A stretch of 36,818 nucleotides of DNA from Bacteroidota bacterium (lineage in GTDB: Bacteria; Bacteroidota; Bacteroidia; Bacteroidales; UBA10428): the NCBI GenBank assembly GCA_003252385.1, contig QKEH01000103.1:1-36818 (forward strand). Direction: 5' to 3'. Of the stretch, positions 1 to 8,161 are shown in pieces (the first letter of the stretch is position 1; each line of letters opens with the position of its first letter). Below the pieces are notes generated by a model that worked only from the letters and a program-made list of their open reading frames with translations, was not told where the DNA came from and did not search any database. A program made the translations under genes and the position numbers.

Positions 1-1028
1 CTACCGCTGCTGTATTTATGACCGATAGTGGCTGGTCGAATATTGGAGCAGTACGTCATGGCGATAACAACAGCTTCTGGTTAAACTTCACATTTACTCC
101 GGTTGATGCCTATGCTGACCAACCCACTATTACTAACCTGACCAACGGGCAACATATGGGCGAATACGAACCAGGAGATGAAGTAGTTCTTAACGGTAAC
201 AAGGGATACTACGGAATCTTGGATAATCCTCAGTATGTACAACAAAATCTGATGAATTTAAGTTCCGATTGGATGAATGTTCGCAGACAATCTGATACTT
301 ACCCTGTGGCTGGCGATGCTCAAAAAGTAGGTTTCTTCCGACCGAACAACATTGTTATTCCTGCCGACTGGACTACCGATGCCGATCAGACCAATGGTGA
401 TTTCACTATTTTCCGCTTGTGGGTGCCTTCTGATAATAGCGATGGAGATGTACAGAACAACATCTTCTATTTGAATCTGGATATAGTGGCTGTTAAAAAA
501 GACAGTATTGTATTATCTGCTGAAACTGATTTGGGCGAATGGTCACGTGAAAACAACACCATTGCAACTACCCTTACCGTTTACCCAGCCAATGCTACCG
601 TTCAGAGTGTAATCTACACCCTGTCTGACTCTTCAGTAGCATCTGTAGACGCTGCCGGTGTGGTAACTTTTGTTGATCCCGTGGAAGTGGGTGACGATGT
701 AACTGTTACCGTAGATGTAACTGCTACTTCTACCAACATGCCTACTATGAGCAGAACACTGACTCTTACTGCCACCAACATTACCAATGGTATCGAAGAT
801 GCAATGGTTAGCAACGTTCGCGTTTACCCGAACCCCGCTACCAGCCAGCTGCACATTACCGGTGTTGAAAACGCCAGCATTTCTATCTTCAACCTGTTAG
901 GTGCTGAAGTTATGAATACCAAATTGGAAGGTTCAGTAGTTTCTGTAAGCGAACTGCCTGCAGGTACTTACATCCTGAACATCCGCAGCAACGACCAAAC
1001 TGTTGTTCGTAAAATTTCTATCCAGTAA
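1..1028 (+). CDS. T9SS type A sorting domain-containing secreted protein (5' truncated by window edge)
   Basis: The reading frame is open from the left edge (codons before the Met at 18 read T-A-A-V-F without a stop), so this is the 3' part of a larger gene. No catalytic domain is recognisable in the visible N-terminal part. It is followed by an Ig-like/Big-type beta domain (about residues 165-255 of the Met-18 frame) with the characteristic 'SDSSVASVDAAGVVTFV' stretch. The last ~75 residues are a type A T9SS C-terminal sorting domain: 'VYPNPATSQLHI', 'ISIFNLLGAEV', 'LPAGTYILNIR' and a final 'VVRKISIQ'. By family knowledge this tail directs export through the outer membrane by the type IX system and is removed at the surface. 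A strong terminator follows 22 nt after the stop. The function of the missing N-terminal part cannot be judged. Confidence 0.9.
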   Translation, partial: TAAVFMTDSGWSNIGAVRHGDNNSFWLNFTFTPVDAYADQPTITNLTNGQHMGEYEPGDEVVLNGNKGYYGILDNPQYVQQNLMNLSSDWMNVRRQSDTYPVAGDAQKVGFFRPNNIVIPADWTTDADQTNGDFTIFRLWVPSDNSDGDVQNNIFYLNLDIVAVKKDSIVLSAETDLGEWSRENNTIATTLTVYPANATVQSVIYTLSDSSVASVDAAGVVTFVDPVEVGDDVTVTVDVTATSTNMPTMSRTLTLTATNITNGIEDAMVSNVRVYPNPATSQLHITGVENASISIFNLLGAEVMNTKLEGSVVSVSELPAGTYILNIRSNDQTVVRKISIQ

Positions 1029-1049
1029 GCAATTACCGGATCCTGATAC

Positions 1050-1078
1050 AAAAAGCCCCTCTTTTGAGGGGCTTTTTT
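1050..1078 (+). terminator. Intrinsic terminator of the T9SS protein gene
   Basis: Perfect 11-bp stem AAAAGCCCCTC / GAGGGGCTTTT with a TTTT loop, running into a T tract, 22 nt after the stop codon at 1028. Confidence 0.93.
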
Positions 1079-1664
1079 CGTATATACCTTAGCGATAGTG
1101 AGACTGTAATTTTAAAGCACGGCAGTTCTGAAAGTTTCCGTGAATGGGCAGTCATCAAGCAATGCTATGGAAAGACAAGGTCGCCAATATCGATTAACCC
1201 AAATTACGTTTTAGAAGAAAACAGATGCAATAGTTTAGGCGTCAACTATTTAGTCGATCCTTGCGAATTCAATTGTTAAATCAAGTATGAGTGTAAATAC
1301 CAGTTATCTTCGAGCGGGGACTGAAAAAAATGCGGTCTATGTGGTAGATAGTTCATTAGAAGTAGCATGTAGCGTTACTTTTTTTCATGATTTTTTGTTT
1401 ACTTTTTCATCGATTGGAACCGACTGAAAGGAGCTCATAAGCGCTGCGATCATAAAGTAAACGCCCTCCTGACTTGAAGGATATGGATAAAGTATCATCA
1501 ATTCTGCTAGGTTTTGGCTAACCATGATGATTTTTCTTGCAAAAAAGAATATTGCTATTACGGCATATTTGTTTGTATGGTATTGATATTCTATATGTTC
1601 CATACTTATTAAGGATCGACTATTGAAATTCCACTAAACTTTATAATGATTAATTTGGGATTAA
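1079..1664. other. Gene-poor AT-rich stretch between two sorting-domain sequences
   Basis: About 590 bp with no convincing gene. It looks more AT-rich than its surroundings. Short open frames exist on both strands (for example 1385-1603 on the minus strand and a 46-codon frame from about 1287 on the plus strand). None has a recognisable domain, a plausible start context or neighbour support. It could be the decayed remainder of a second secreted-protein gene whose 3' end survives at 1665-2003; I cannot see enough similarity by eye to prove that. Confidence 0.5.
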
Positions 1665-2003
1665 CGAACCGAAGGCAGAGGTTCTTTTTGTAAACTGAAT
1701 ACCCCCAAACCGTTGGGTGTGGCTCGAATTGAGCCTGCCAGAGTTACGTCTGGTAACCATGAAACGGAAGCGGTTACCTTGGTTAACGAGGCGTACTATT
1801 CCGTTGGCTACCGACTGGAAAACCTCTTGAACATCTTCCCGAATCCGGCCAGTGTTACCATCTTCAACCTGTTGGGAACCGAAGTATTGAGTACCCAACT
1901 CGAAGGTTCTGAGGTTTTACTAAACGGACTTCCTGCCGGTATGTACATCCTCAGTATTCGCAGTAACGACCAAACTGTGATTCGAAAACTGACTGTCCGT
2001 TAA
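1665..2003 (+). pseudogene. Orphan, internally deleted T9SS C-terminal sorting domain
   Basis: The frame is open from just after an in-frame TAA at 1662-1664 to the stop at 2001-2003. It has no signal peptide and no good start; the first in-frame candidate is a TTG at 1713. The last ~55 residues clearly match the sorting domain ending at 1028: 'FPNPA', then 'VTIFNLLGTEVLSTQLEGSE', 'LPAGMYILSIRSNDQTVIRK'. Compared with that copy, about 12 codons between PNPA and the 'S-x-x-IFNLLG' strand are missing in frame. A T9SS sorting domain without an exported passenger cannot work alone, so this is best read as the 3' relic of a duplicated secreted-protein gene. A separate terminator 25 nt downstream supports former independent expression. 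Confidence 0.65.
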
Positions 2004-2027
2004 GAGGTAATATAGAGCTGTATGACC

Positions 2028-2060
2028 AAAGAGCTCCTCCACGAGGGGCTCTTTGTTTTT
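2028..2060 (+). terminator. Intrinsic terminator after the orphan sorting domain
   Basis: Stem AAAGAGCTCCTC / GAGGGGCTCTTT (one G-T wobble) with loop CAC, followed by a T-rich tract. It resembles the hairpin at 1050-1078 in its core and may have been duplicated with the sorting domain. It could also stop the leftward gene ending at 2131, with a weaker T tract in that direction. Confidence 0.85.
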
Positions 2061-2130
2061 TAGTGTGAAGGCTTTAGATATACCTTTTTAAGGACTTAGG
2101 GGTTGATTTTGGCACTGTGCAGATGAAGGG

Positions 2131-3051
2131 TTAGCGGGCAACCAGCAGGTTGTTGAGTGCCTCTTCGAAACGGGAATGGTTAAAACTAAAACCGCTCGAT
2201 ACCACTTTATTACTGCTTACACGACTTCCTTTCAGAATCAAACGGGCACGCTGGCCCAATGCGGCATACAGTGCAAGCGACGGAATGTAAGGGAGCAGGA
2301 TTTTGTGGCGGAAGTACTGTGCCAACAGGTGCATGCACTCTCTCTGGGTAACAGGTTCCGGGGCCACTGCATTGAAAATCCCCGAAAGCTGTTCCGACTC
2401 CAACAGGTAGGTGTATAGAGAACAGAGATCGTCCAGATGGATCCAGTTGATCCAAGCCCCGCCATTACCGGGCACGGCGCCCAGATGATAGCGGAACAGG
2501 CGCATTAATTCAGGCAGCATACCACCGGCAGCAGTTAGCACCACTCCGGTGCGAACCTTCACTGTGCGCACGCTCACTGCCTCAAATCGGTCGGCAGCCG
2601 ATTCCCATTCGCAGCAAACTTCTGCCAGGAAGCCAGAGCCTGGCGGGTCACTTTCGGTGTGGGGGGTATCTTCCGGTTGGTCGGAGTACCAACCTGTGGC
2701 AGAAGCTGTGATGTAAGTTTTCAGCGTAATTTGTTGTTGCTGTATGGTATCAAACAGAAAATGAGCTGAATCGACCCGGCTGGAACGAATTCGTTCCTTC
2801 TGCCCGGGAGTCCATCGTTGGGTGCCAATATTCTCTCCGGCCAGGTGTATCAGTACATCCAGGCTGTCCAGTGCGTGTAGGTCGAGGTATTTTTTACGGT
2901 AATCCCAGCGAAAGGTGGGATATTCATCCCCGGAATGCCGGGGTAACACTGCACGGCTCAAATGGCGCACCTCGTGTCCGTTTTGGCGCAGTGTCCTGCT
3001 CAACGCCCTTCCAATCAGGCCGCTGCCTCCGGTAATCAGGATAGTGCTCAT
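2131..3051 (-). CDS. TIGR01777 family NAD(P)-binding epimerase-like protein
   Basis: A 306-residue SDR-type protein of the YfcH/TIGR01777 family. The N-terminal Rossmann signature is 'ILITGGSGLIG' (residues 4-14). The middle holds the family motif 'ASATGWY', the 'TGVVL' strand and 'WINWIHLDDL'. The C-terminal part is the DUF1731-type tail: 'NAVAPEPVTQRE', then 'LKGSRVSSNKVVSSGF'. Substrate and reaction are unknown for most members of this family. The ATG overlaps the TGA of the upstream MBL-fold gene as ATGA (3048-3051), which implies translational coupling. Length is normal for the family. Confidence 0.93.
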   Translation of the reverse strand: MSTILITGGSGLIGRALSRTLRQNGHEVRHLSRAVLPRHSGDEYPTFRWDYRKKYLDLHALDSLDVLIHLAGENIGTQRWTPGQKERIRSSRVDSAHFLFDTIQQQQITLKTYITASATGWYSDQPEDTPHTESDPPGSGFLAEVCCEWESAADRFEAVSVRTVKVRTGVVLTAAGGMLPELMRLFRYHLGAVPGNGGAWINWIHLDDLCSLYTYLLESEQLSGIFNAVAPEPVTQRECMHLLAQYFRHKILLPYIPSLALYAALGQRARLILKGSRVSSNKVVSSGFSFNHSRFEEALNNLLVAR

Positions 3052-3767
3052 GACGGGGTAATTTTGGTTCGTATTTTATGCAGGCTTTGCTCCAGGGTAG
3101 TGCGCGATACAGCACGTCCATGGCCGGGAAGAAAGGTATGGCAGGGGCTGTCCAACAGTTGCTGCCAGGCATGAAGTACCAAATCGGGATGTTCGGCAAA
3201 GGGTGGGAACAGGGCTTTGCCCCAATACCCCAGCACGGTATCACCCACCAGGGCAGTATGTCCGGCCAGGAGCAGGCAAATGGAGCCCTGGGTGTGTCCC
3301 CGTGTGGGTAAAATTTGCAGCTGCGCATCGAGTTGGTGCAGCAGGGCAGTGGCTTGTTGCCGGGGTAGTAGGTCGAACGGTAGGTAGCTCATACTTTTCA
3401 GGTGCAGGTAATTGGCTAGCCGCGATAAGAGCCGAAACCCGATGCTGGTACCGGCAGCAATGGGGGTAAAACCGCTACGAACAAATGTACTTTCCTCCTC
3501 ATCGGCTACAATAGCACAGTGGTAGCGTTGTTGCAGGTAACGGGCATTCTGGCAATGATCAAAGTGGGTATGGCTCAGCACAATCAGATCGATGGAGTGC
3601 GCCGGGATGGGCAGTTTGTGGAGGTTTTGCAACAGCCGCTTCCGGGCATGGGTTTTTCCGGTGTCGAAGAGAATATTTCCTTTGCCGGTGGCTATGAGGT
3701 AGGCATTGCTGCGACCTCCCAGAACCTGGTAGATCGTACAGTGGTTATGAATGTGCCAGGTTCTCAT
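3048..3767 (-). CDS. MBL-fold metallo-hydrolase
   Basis: A 239-residue metallo-beta-lactamase-fold hydrolase. All classical metal ligands are visible with the chosen start: HTHFDH at residues 66-71, His158 in 'GHTQGS', Asp176 in 'GDTV' and His216 in 'PGHGRAV'. The substrate cannot be told from sequence; glyoxalase-II-like or lactonase-like thioester/ester hydrolases share this layout. An open frame extends upstream to 3887, but that would overlap the neighbouring reductase gene (stop at 3847) and adds a stretch unlike the family. The ATG at 3767 directly precedes the beta strands expected at the start of the fold. The stop overlaps the next gene's start by 4 nt. Confidence 0.9.
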   Translation of the reverse strand: MRTWHIHNHCTIYQVLGGRSNAYLIATGKGNILFDTGKTHARKRLLQNLHKLPIPAHSIDLIVLSHTHFDHCQNARYLQQRYHCAIVADEEESTFVRSGFTPIAAGTSIGFRLLSRLANYLHLKSMSYLPFDLLPRQQATALLHQLDAQLQILPTRGHTQGSICLLLAGHTALVGDTVLGYWGKALFPPFAEHPDLVLHAWQQLLDSPCHTFLPGHGRAVSRTTLEQSLHKIRTKITPS

Positions 3768-3846
3768 GGGTAACGCTGCTTTGGAACAGGCAGGTGGTGC
3801 CTGATACAAGGGATAATCAGTGAAAAGCTTTCGACCGGCTGCTGAT

Positions 3847-4359
3847 TTATTGCGTTTGGTAGGTAAGCTGAACCAGCCCTTTATCAAAAATTTCGTGGTT
3901 CACCAGACGAAAATGCTTGTTCATCATGCTGTGATCCTGAAATAGCTTCAGGCCTTCGCCCAGCACAATGGGATGTATGGAGAGCACCATTTGGTCGATG
4001 AGTCCGGCGGTGAGTAATATGGAGTTGATTTTTCCGCCTCCCAGCAGCCAGATGTTTTTACCCTCGGTTTGTTTTAACTTTTGGGTGAACTGCGCCACAT
4101 CGCCACGAACAAATTCTACGGGATTGTCGTCGCTCAAACGTTCTTTTTGGGTGAAAACGTAGTTCTTTTTATCGGGATACGGGAAGGGAAACTGGCGGAT
4201 GTAATGGTAGGTATTGAATCCCATCAGCGTAGTGTCAATGGTCTCGTAAAAGGCCTTGTAGCCGTAATCGCCATCGGAATAGAGCCAGCTGGTATCGCCA
4301 TTTTTTCCGGCAATAAAACCATCGAGGCTGGTAGCTATAAAGAGTACTATTTTTCGCAT
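3847..4359 (-). CDS. RibD C-terminal/dihydrofolate reductase family protein
   Basis: A 170-residue single-domain protein of the RibD_C/DHFR-like family. The start 'MRKIVLFIATSLDGFIAG' is the hallmark N-terminus, followed by 'TTLMGFNTYHYI' and the nucleotide-binding 'IWLLGGGKI' near residue 105, then 'LSIHPIVLGEGLKLF'. These proteins bind NADPH and reduce pterin- or pyrimidine-like substrates, but free-standing members of this type are mostly uncharacterised, so riboflavin or folate synthesis should not be assumed. It is the first of three leftward genes (reductase, MBL hydrolase, epimerase), 79 bp ahead of the MBL gene. Confidence 0.92.
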   Translation of the reverse strand: MRKIVLFIATSLDGFIAGKNGDTSWLYSDGDYGYKAFYETIDTTLMGFNTYHYIRQFPFPYPDKKNYVFTQKERLSDDNPVEFVRGDVAQFTQKLKQTEGKNIWLLGGGKINSILLTAGLIDQMVLSIHPIVLGEGLKLFQDHSMMNKHFRLVNHEIFDKGLVQLTYQTQ

Positions 4360-4485
4360 GGTGTTGTCCGTATGTGGTTTTAGATTAAAGTTACTAAAAA
4401 GCCCTCAATGATATGCATCGGCTCGCCGGGGTTTTAGGTGGAAAATTCCAAAAAAAAAACGTCCTACCCCCAATTGGTTTGTCCG

Positions 4486-6918
4486 TTAAAAGCTGGCGGA
4501 AAGGCGCAGGTTAAACGCTCGTCCGGTGAGCTTGTTGGGTACGGCAAAATAGGCATTGAGGCCGTAATCGCTTTGCACCGTCCGCACCCAGTCGTAGGAC
4601 ACCTTATTATCGGCTCCCAAAACGTTAAGTATTTCCAGGCTGATCCACACTTCGCGGGTTCCCGGCCGGTTTTTGTTGTCCTTGATAATTACGCGCGAAA
4701 AGCCCAGGTCGACCCTTCGGTACGACCCCAATTCGTATTGCACCGATGGCTGGTTGTCGATGGGGCCGGGGTAGGGCAATCCCGAGGTAAGGGTTGCCAG
4801 CAGAAAGACCTTATAGTTGGGGTTCATGGGCAGGTTGTCGCGGAAGAAGATGGAAAAATTGAACCACTGATCGGTGGGGCGCCGGTAGTACCCCAGGTAA
4901 CTCACCGTACCATCGCTTTTTTCAATGTAATCGTTAAAGATGTCTTCGCGAGTTTGTAGCAGCGACAGGCTGAACCACGATTCTTCTCCTTGTACAAATT
5001 CGCCATTTACCCGGAAATCGATTCCCGTGGCGTAGGCTTTGGCCTGGTATTGAGGAAGGTATTGTATCCGGACATCATCTACCTGGTAAGGAATTACCCG
5101 CGACATTTGCTTGTAGTACAGTTCGCTGCTCAATACAAAGGGGCGTCCCCAGGCCGCAAAGTTGTAGTCCATACCGCTCACCACATGCCACGACCGTTGT
5201 GCCTTTTTATTGCGATACAACTCACCGCTGTTGGTTCGTATTTCTTTGTAAAATGGAGGCTGATGATACAGGCCGCTGGCCAAGTGCCAGGTTATTTTAC
5301 GGAAACGGTAGGGGGAGAAACTGATATTGCCTCGGGGGCTTACGGTGTATTCCCGGTTATAGGTCCAGTGTTGGGAACGGATTCCGGCAGTAAACTTCAG
5401 TTCGCCCCGCGAGGTTCCCAGCTTGTGCCCGTATTGTATAAATTGGGTAAACCGGTAGCTGTTTAGGGCAATGTCCGATTGGTAATTGTGGTTGAATTCC
5501 AGGGCATAGCCTGCTGAGTCGATACGATCCCATTCACGTATCTGGTCATCGATCATTTCCTGCTGGATGCCGGCACCCCATTTCAGAACGCCGTTGGAAG
5601 TGGTGTAAAACCCTTTGTGATCCAGAGATACAATATTGGAATTTAAATAGTTGCGGGCATGTTCCAGGGTGGTTCCAATGCCAATATTTATCAGACTGTC
5701 GCGGTTGCCCGACGAGCTTTGAGCCAGATTGTTAATGCGGTATTGTTTCCAGAAATCGTAGGTAATTTCTTCCTGGGAATGAAAGCCGGAACCTATGAGT
5801 TTCAGGCTGAGCCGGTCGTTGGGATGGTAGTTGACCGTAAGGGCTCCCATATAGGAGTTAAAGCGATCGAGTTCCTGTCCCTGATAATCGACATGGAAAT
5901 TAAAAGCCTGTTGCAGGTTGCCAAAGGAAGTTTCCCTCAGGCTCGGCTCCTGTTGAAAGGTGTTGAGAGCCACATTGGCCAGCACGGAGATGTCCCAGGA
6001 ACGGTTCATTTTATAGGTCAGGTAGCTTTGTGCATCGGTAAATGCCGGGTTGTAATCGCCTTTGGTGTCCAGTGAGGCCAGCAGGAAACGGGTGGTTTTA
6101 TACCGTACACCGGTAAGGTAGGAAAGACGATGATTTTTGCTGCTGCCTTCTAAGTGGGCACTCCCGCCCATTAGGCTGGCACTGGCCGAGCCTGCAAATT
6201 CCGTGGGTTTTTTATAGCGAATATCCAATACCGACGACAGCTTGTCGCCATATTCGGCATCGAAACCTCCGGCCGAAAACTGAATGGACGAAACCAGGTC
6301 GGGGTTCACAAAGCTGAGGCCTTCCTGCTGAGCCGACTGTATGAGCAGCGGGCGGTGGATTTCAATATCGTTTACGTAAATCAGGTTCTCGTCGAAACTG
6401 CCACCCCGAACCGAATATTGAGAGGACAGTTCGTTACTGGAGGCTACACCCGGCAGGGTTTTAATGAGCGTTTCGATATTTCCGCTGGCATTGGGCAGCT
6501 GGTCAATCGATTGCAGGTCGATGGGTACCAGCGTGTTTTCCCGTTGTTGAATTCCCTTTACTTCAACATCCTGTATCAGGTTGGCCTTCTCCTTCAGGCT
6601 GATGGTAAGTGTCCGGTGCTCTCCCGACTCCAGGCGGAGGGTTTGGGAAGCGTTTTCGTAGCCCAAAAAGAACACTACCAGGGTGAGTGTTTCGTTGGTG
6701 GGAACGTAGAGCGAAAAATCGCCCGATTCGTTGGTAACCGTGCCCAGACTTTTTCCTTCGATACCAATGGACGCCGGAAACAGGGGCAATCCTGTTTCGC
6801 TGCGAACCGTGCCGCTAATACGTGCCAGGTTTTGCGCCATTAGTATGGCGGGGCTCAACAGGAGCGTAACTGCCAGGAGGCAAACTACAAAACGGGTTAC
6901 CGGATATCGTGCAGACAT
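4486..6918 (-). CDS. TonB-dependent receptor with N-terminal CarboxypepD_reg-like domain
   Basis: An outer-membrane receptor of about 810 residues. The frame opens at a TTG (6936), but the ATG at 6918 gives a clean signal peptide ending near 'ILMAQ'. Next comes a CarboxypepD_reg-like beta domain ('ISGTVRSETGLPLFPASI', 'GTVTNESGDFSLYVP'), about mature residues 1-85. The TonB plug follows ('SQYSVRGGSFDENLIYVND', 'FSAGGFDAEYGDKLSSVLDI'), then a beta barrel ending in a terminal Phe, as expected for BAM-inserted proteins. No SusD-like partner is adjacent; instead it lies 50 bp downstream of the small CarboxypepD_reg-like gene, in the same direction, suggesting a two-gene operon. The ligand is unknown. 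Confidence 0.93.
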   Translation of the reverse strand: MSARYPVTRFVVCLLAVTLLLSPAILMAQNLARISGTVRSETGLPLFPASIGIEGKSLGTVTNESGDFSLYVPTNETLTLVVFFLGYENASQTLRLESGEHRTLTISLKEKANLIQDVEVKGIQQRENTLVPIDLQSIDQLPNASGNIETLIKTLPGVASSNELSSQYSVRGGSFDENLIYVNDIEIHRPLLIQSAQQEGLSFVNPDLVSSIQFSAGGFDAEYGDKLSSVLDIRYKKPTEFAGSASASLMGGSAHLEGSSKNHRLSYLTGVRYKTTRFLLASLDTKGDYNPAFTDAQSYLTYKMNRSWDISVLANVALNTFQQEPSLRETSFGNLQQAFNFHVDYQGQELDRFNSYMGALTVNYHPNDRLSLKLIGSGFHSQEEITYDFWKQYRINNLAQSSSGNRDSLINIGIGTTLEHARNYLNSNIVSLDHKGFYTTSNGVLKWGAGIQQEMIDDQIREWDRIDSAGYALEFNHNYQSDIALNSYRFTQFIQYGHKLGTSRGELKFTAGIRSQHWTYNREYTVSPRGNISFSPYRFRKITWHLASGLYHQPPFYKEIRTNSGELYRNKKAQRSWHVVSGMDYNFAAWGRPFVLSSELYYKQMSRVIPYQVDDVRIQYLPQYQAKAYATGIDFRVNGEFVQGEESWFSLSLLQTREDIFNDYIEKSDGTVSYLGYYRRPTDQWFNFSIFFRDNLPMNPNYKVFLLATLTSGLPYPGPIDNQPSVQYELGSYRRVDLGFSRVIIKDNKNRPGTREVWISLEILNVLGADNKVSYDWVRTVQSDYGLNAYFAVPNKLTGRAFNLRLSASF

Positions 6919-6968
6919 ATGCTGATGAAAACTCAAAATAGGCGATAATATTGCGATTATGCAAGAAA

Positions 6969-7619
6969 TTAGCTGTCGCCGGGTTCGCTGTATTTAGTAA
7001 AATCGCCCCGTTTGAGTGCTTTAAAAAATTCGGCCCAGGCAAAAGGGTTTAAAATCTGGTAGGTGGGGTATTGCCCCCGGGTGAAGGTTTGCCGGTATTG
7101 CTCGTCGAGTATGTGCTGGAAATTAGCCCGTGCACTGGGGGTCTGATCCAGAATGATTTGGGTGCGCAGCAGGGCAATATTCTGCCGGGCATGATCCATA
7201 TCGTCTGAAGGCAGTTCCAGGTTCAGAAAGGCCTTTTTAAACTCCTCGTACGATTTCCAGGGGTAGATTTCCACCTCGCCAATCATAAAAGTGTCGCGTT
7301 CTAAGAACAAATCGACATACAAAAAATTATTGGGAAGGGAATCGCCAATAACGAGTATGCGTTTTTTATAGCCCAGGGACGACAGCATTATGGAATCGCC
7401 TTTTTCCACCACAATGCTGAACTGTCCTTCGCGGTCGGTAATGGTCCCCCGGTAGCTGCTTAATACCAGAATATGGGCAAAGTTCAAGGGTTGGAGCACA
7501 TCGTTTCGCAGCGATCCGCTTAACTGTATCAGCTTTTTCTGGGAGGGAGCATCGGGACTACCCAGGGCGAAGCCACTCCAAAAAAGAAGTATACAGAATA
7601 TCACGGGTTTATACTTCAC
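6969..7619 (-). CDS. Small secreted protein with CarboxypepD_reg-like domain
   Basis: A 216-residue protein from a GTG at 7619. This start gives a textbook signal peptide (MKYKPVIFCILLFWSGFALG) and lies downstream of a good -7 element at 7650-7657. A TTG at 7652 extends the frame by 11 residues but would overlap that element. After the signal peptide comes a CarboxypepD_reg-like fold ('IQLSGSLRNDVLQPLNFAHI', 'GTITDREGQFSIVVEKGDSI', 'SSLGYKKR'). The C-terminal half is helical and ends with 'NPFAWAEFFKALKRGDFTKY'; it has no known catalytic motif. Such proteins are common in Bacteroidota next to envelope genes, and their function is not established. Here it precedes a TonB receptor carrying the same kind of domain. 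Confidence 0.85.
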   Translation of the reverse strand: MKYKPVIFCILLFWSGFALGSPDAPSQKKLIQLSGSLRNDVLQPLNFAHILVLSSYRGTITDREGQFSIVVEKGDSIMLSSLGYKKRILVIGDSLPNNFLYVDLFLERDTFMIGEVEIYPWKSYEEFKKAFLNLELPSDDMDHARQNIALLRTQIILDQTPSARANFQHILDEQYRQTFTRGQYPTYQILNPFAWAEFFKALKRGDFTKYSEPGDS

Positions 7620-7649
7620 AGCTTTCCATGTTGCGGGTTGGTAATGGCT

Positions 7650-7657
7650 CAAAGGTA
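7650..7657 (-). promoter_or_regulatory. Bacteroidota -7 promoter element (TACCTTTG)
   Basis: The minus strand reads TACCTTTG, an exact match to TAnnTTTG, about 31 nt upstream of the preferred GTG start at 7619. No clear -33 TTTG is seen at the expected distance. It would drive the two-gene CarboxypepD_reg/TonB receptor unit. Confidence 0.5.
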
Positions 7658-7747
7658 GAAATTGTTAATTTATTTCCGCACCGAAACAACAGGCCCGCGG
7701 ATAAAATGACTAAATTAACTTAACCAAACCGTATTGGGCATTAACCT

Positions 7748-8158
7748 ATGATCTGGCAGCAAGAAATTACACTATCCCAAATTTCCCGCGGATATCATCT
7801 GATTACCTCCCAAATTGTATCGCACCTGCCGGCGTTGCCAGAGGCCGGCTTGTTGAACATCCTGGTGAAACATACCTCCGCGGCTATTACCCTGAATGAG
7901 AATGCAGATCCATCGGTACGCCGCGACTTTCGGACGTTTATCGATGAATTAATTCCCGAAGGCTACTCCCGCTTTGCCCATACGCTCGAAGGAAGCGATG
8001 ATATGCCGGCACACCTGAAGGCCAGTATTATTGGATCCACTCTTACCCTTCCTGTAACCCGTGGGCGCTTAAACCTGGGAACCTGGCAGGGCATTTATTT
8101 TTGCGAATTTCGAAATTATGGCGGCCCAAGAACCCTAGTATTAACCCTATACAGTTAA
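7748..8158 (+). CDS. YjbQ/UPF0047 family protein
   Basis: A 136-residue protein of the YjbQ (UPF0047) family, full length. Conserved blocks are 'LVKHTSAAITLNENADP', 'AHTLEGSDDMPAHLKAS' and 'GTWQGIYFCEFR' near the C-terminus. Members have been linked to secondary thiamine-phosphate synthase activity, but the physiological role is not settled. The His and Glu/Asp clusters seen here form the conserved pocket. The gene is divergent from the CarboxypepD_reg gene. Its stop is only 3 nt ahead of the DUF4301 gene, so the two are probably co-transcribed. Confidence 0.93.
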   Translation: MIWQQEITLSQISRGYHLITSQIVSHLPALPEAGLLNILVKHTSAAITLNENADPSVRRDFRTFIDELIPEGYSRFAHTLEGSDDMPAHLKASIIGSTLTLPVTRGRLNLGTWQGIYFCEFRNYGGPRTLVLTLYS

Positions 8159-8161
8159 CCT

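Noticed and set aside
1064-1279. 71-codon plus-strand frame
   Set aside because: Its start lies inside the terminator hairpin at 1050-1078 and the sequence matches nothing I know.
1385-1603. 72-codon minus-strand frame with hydrophobic stretches
   Set aside because: AT-rich region, no ribosome site, no neighbour in the same direction; chance frame is more likely.
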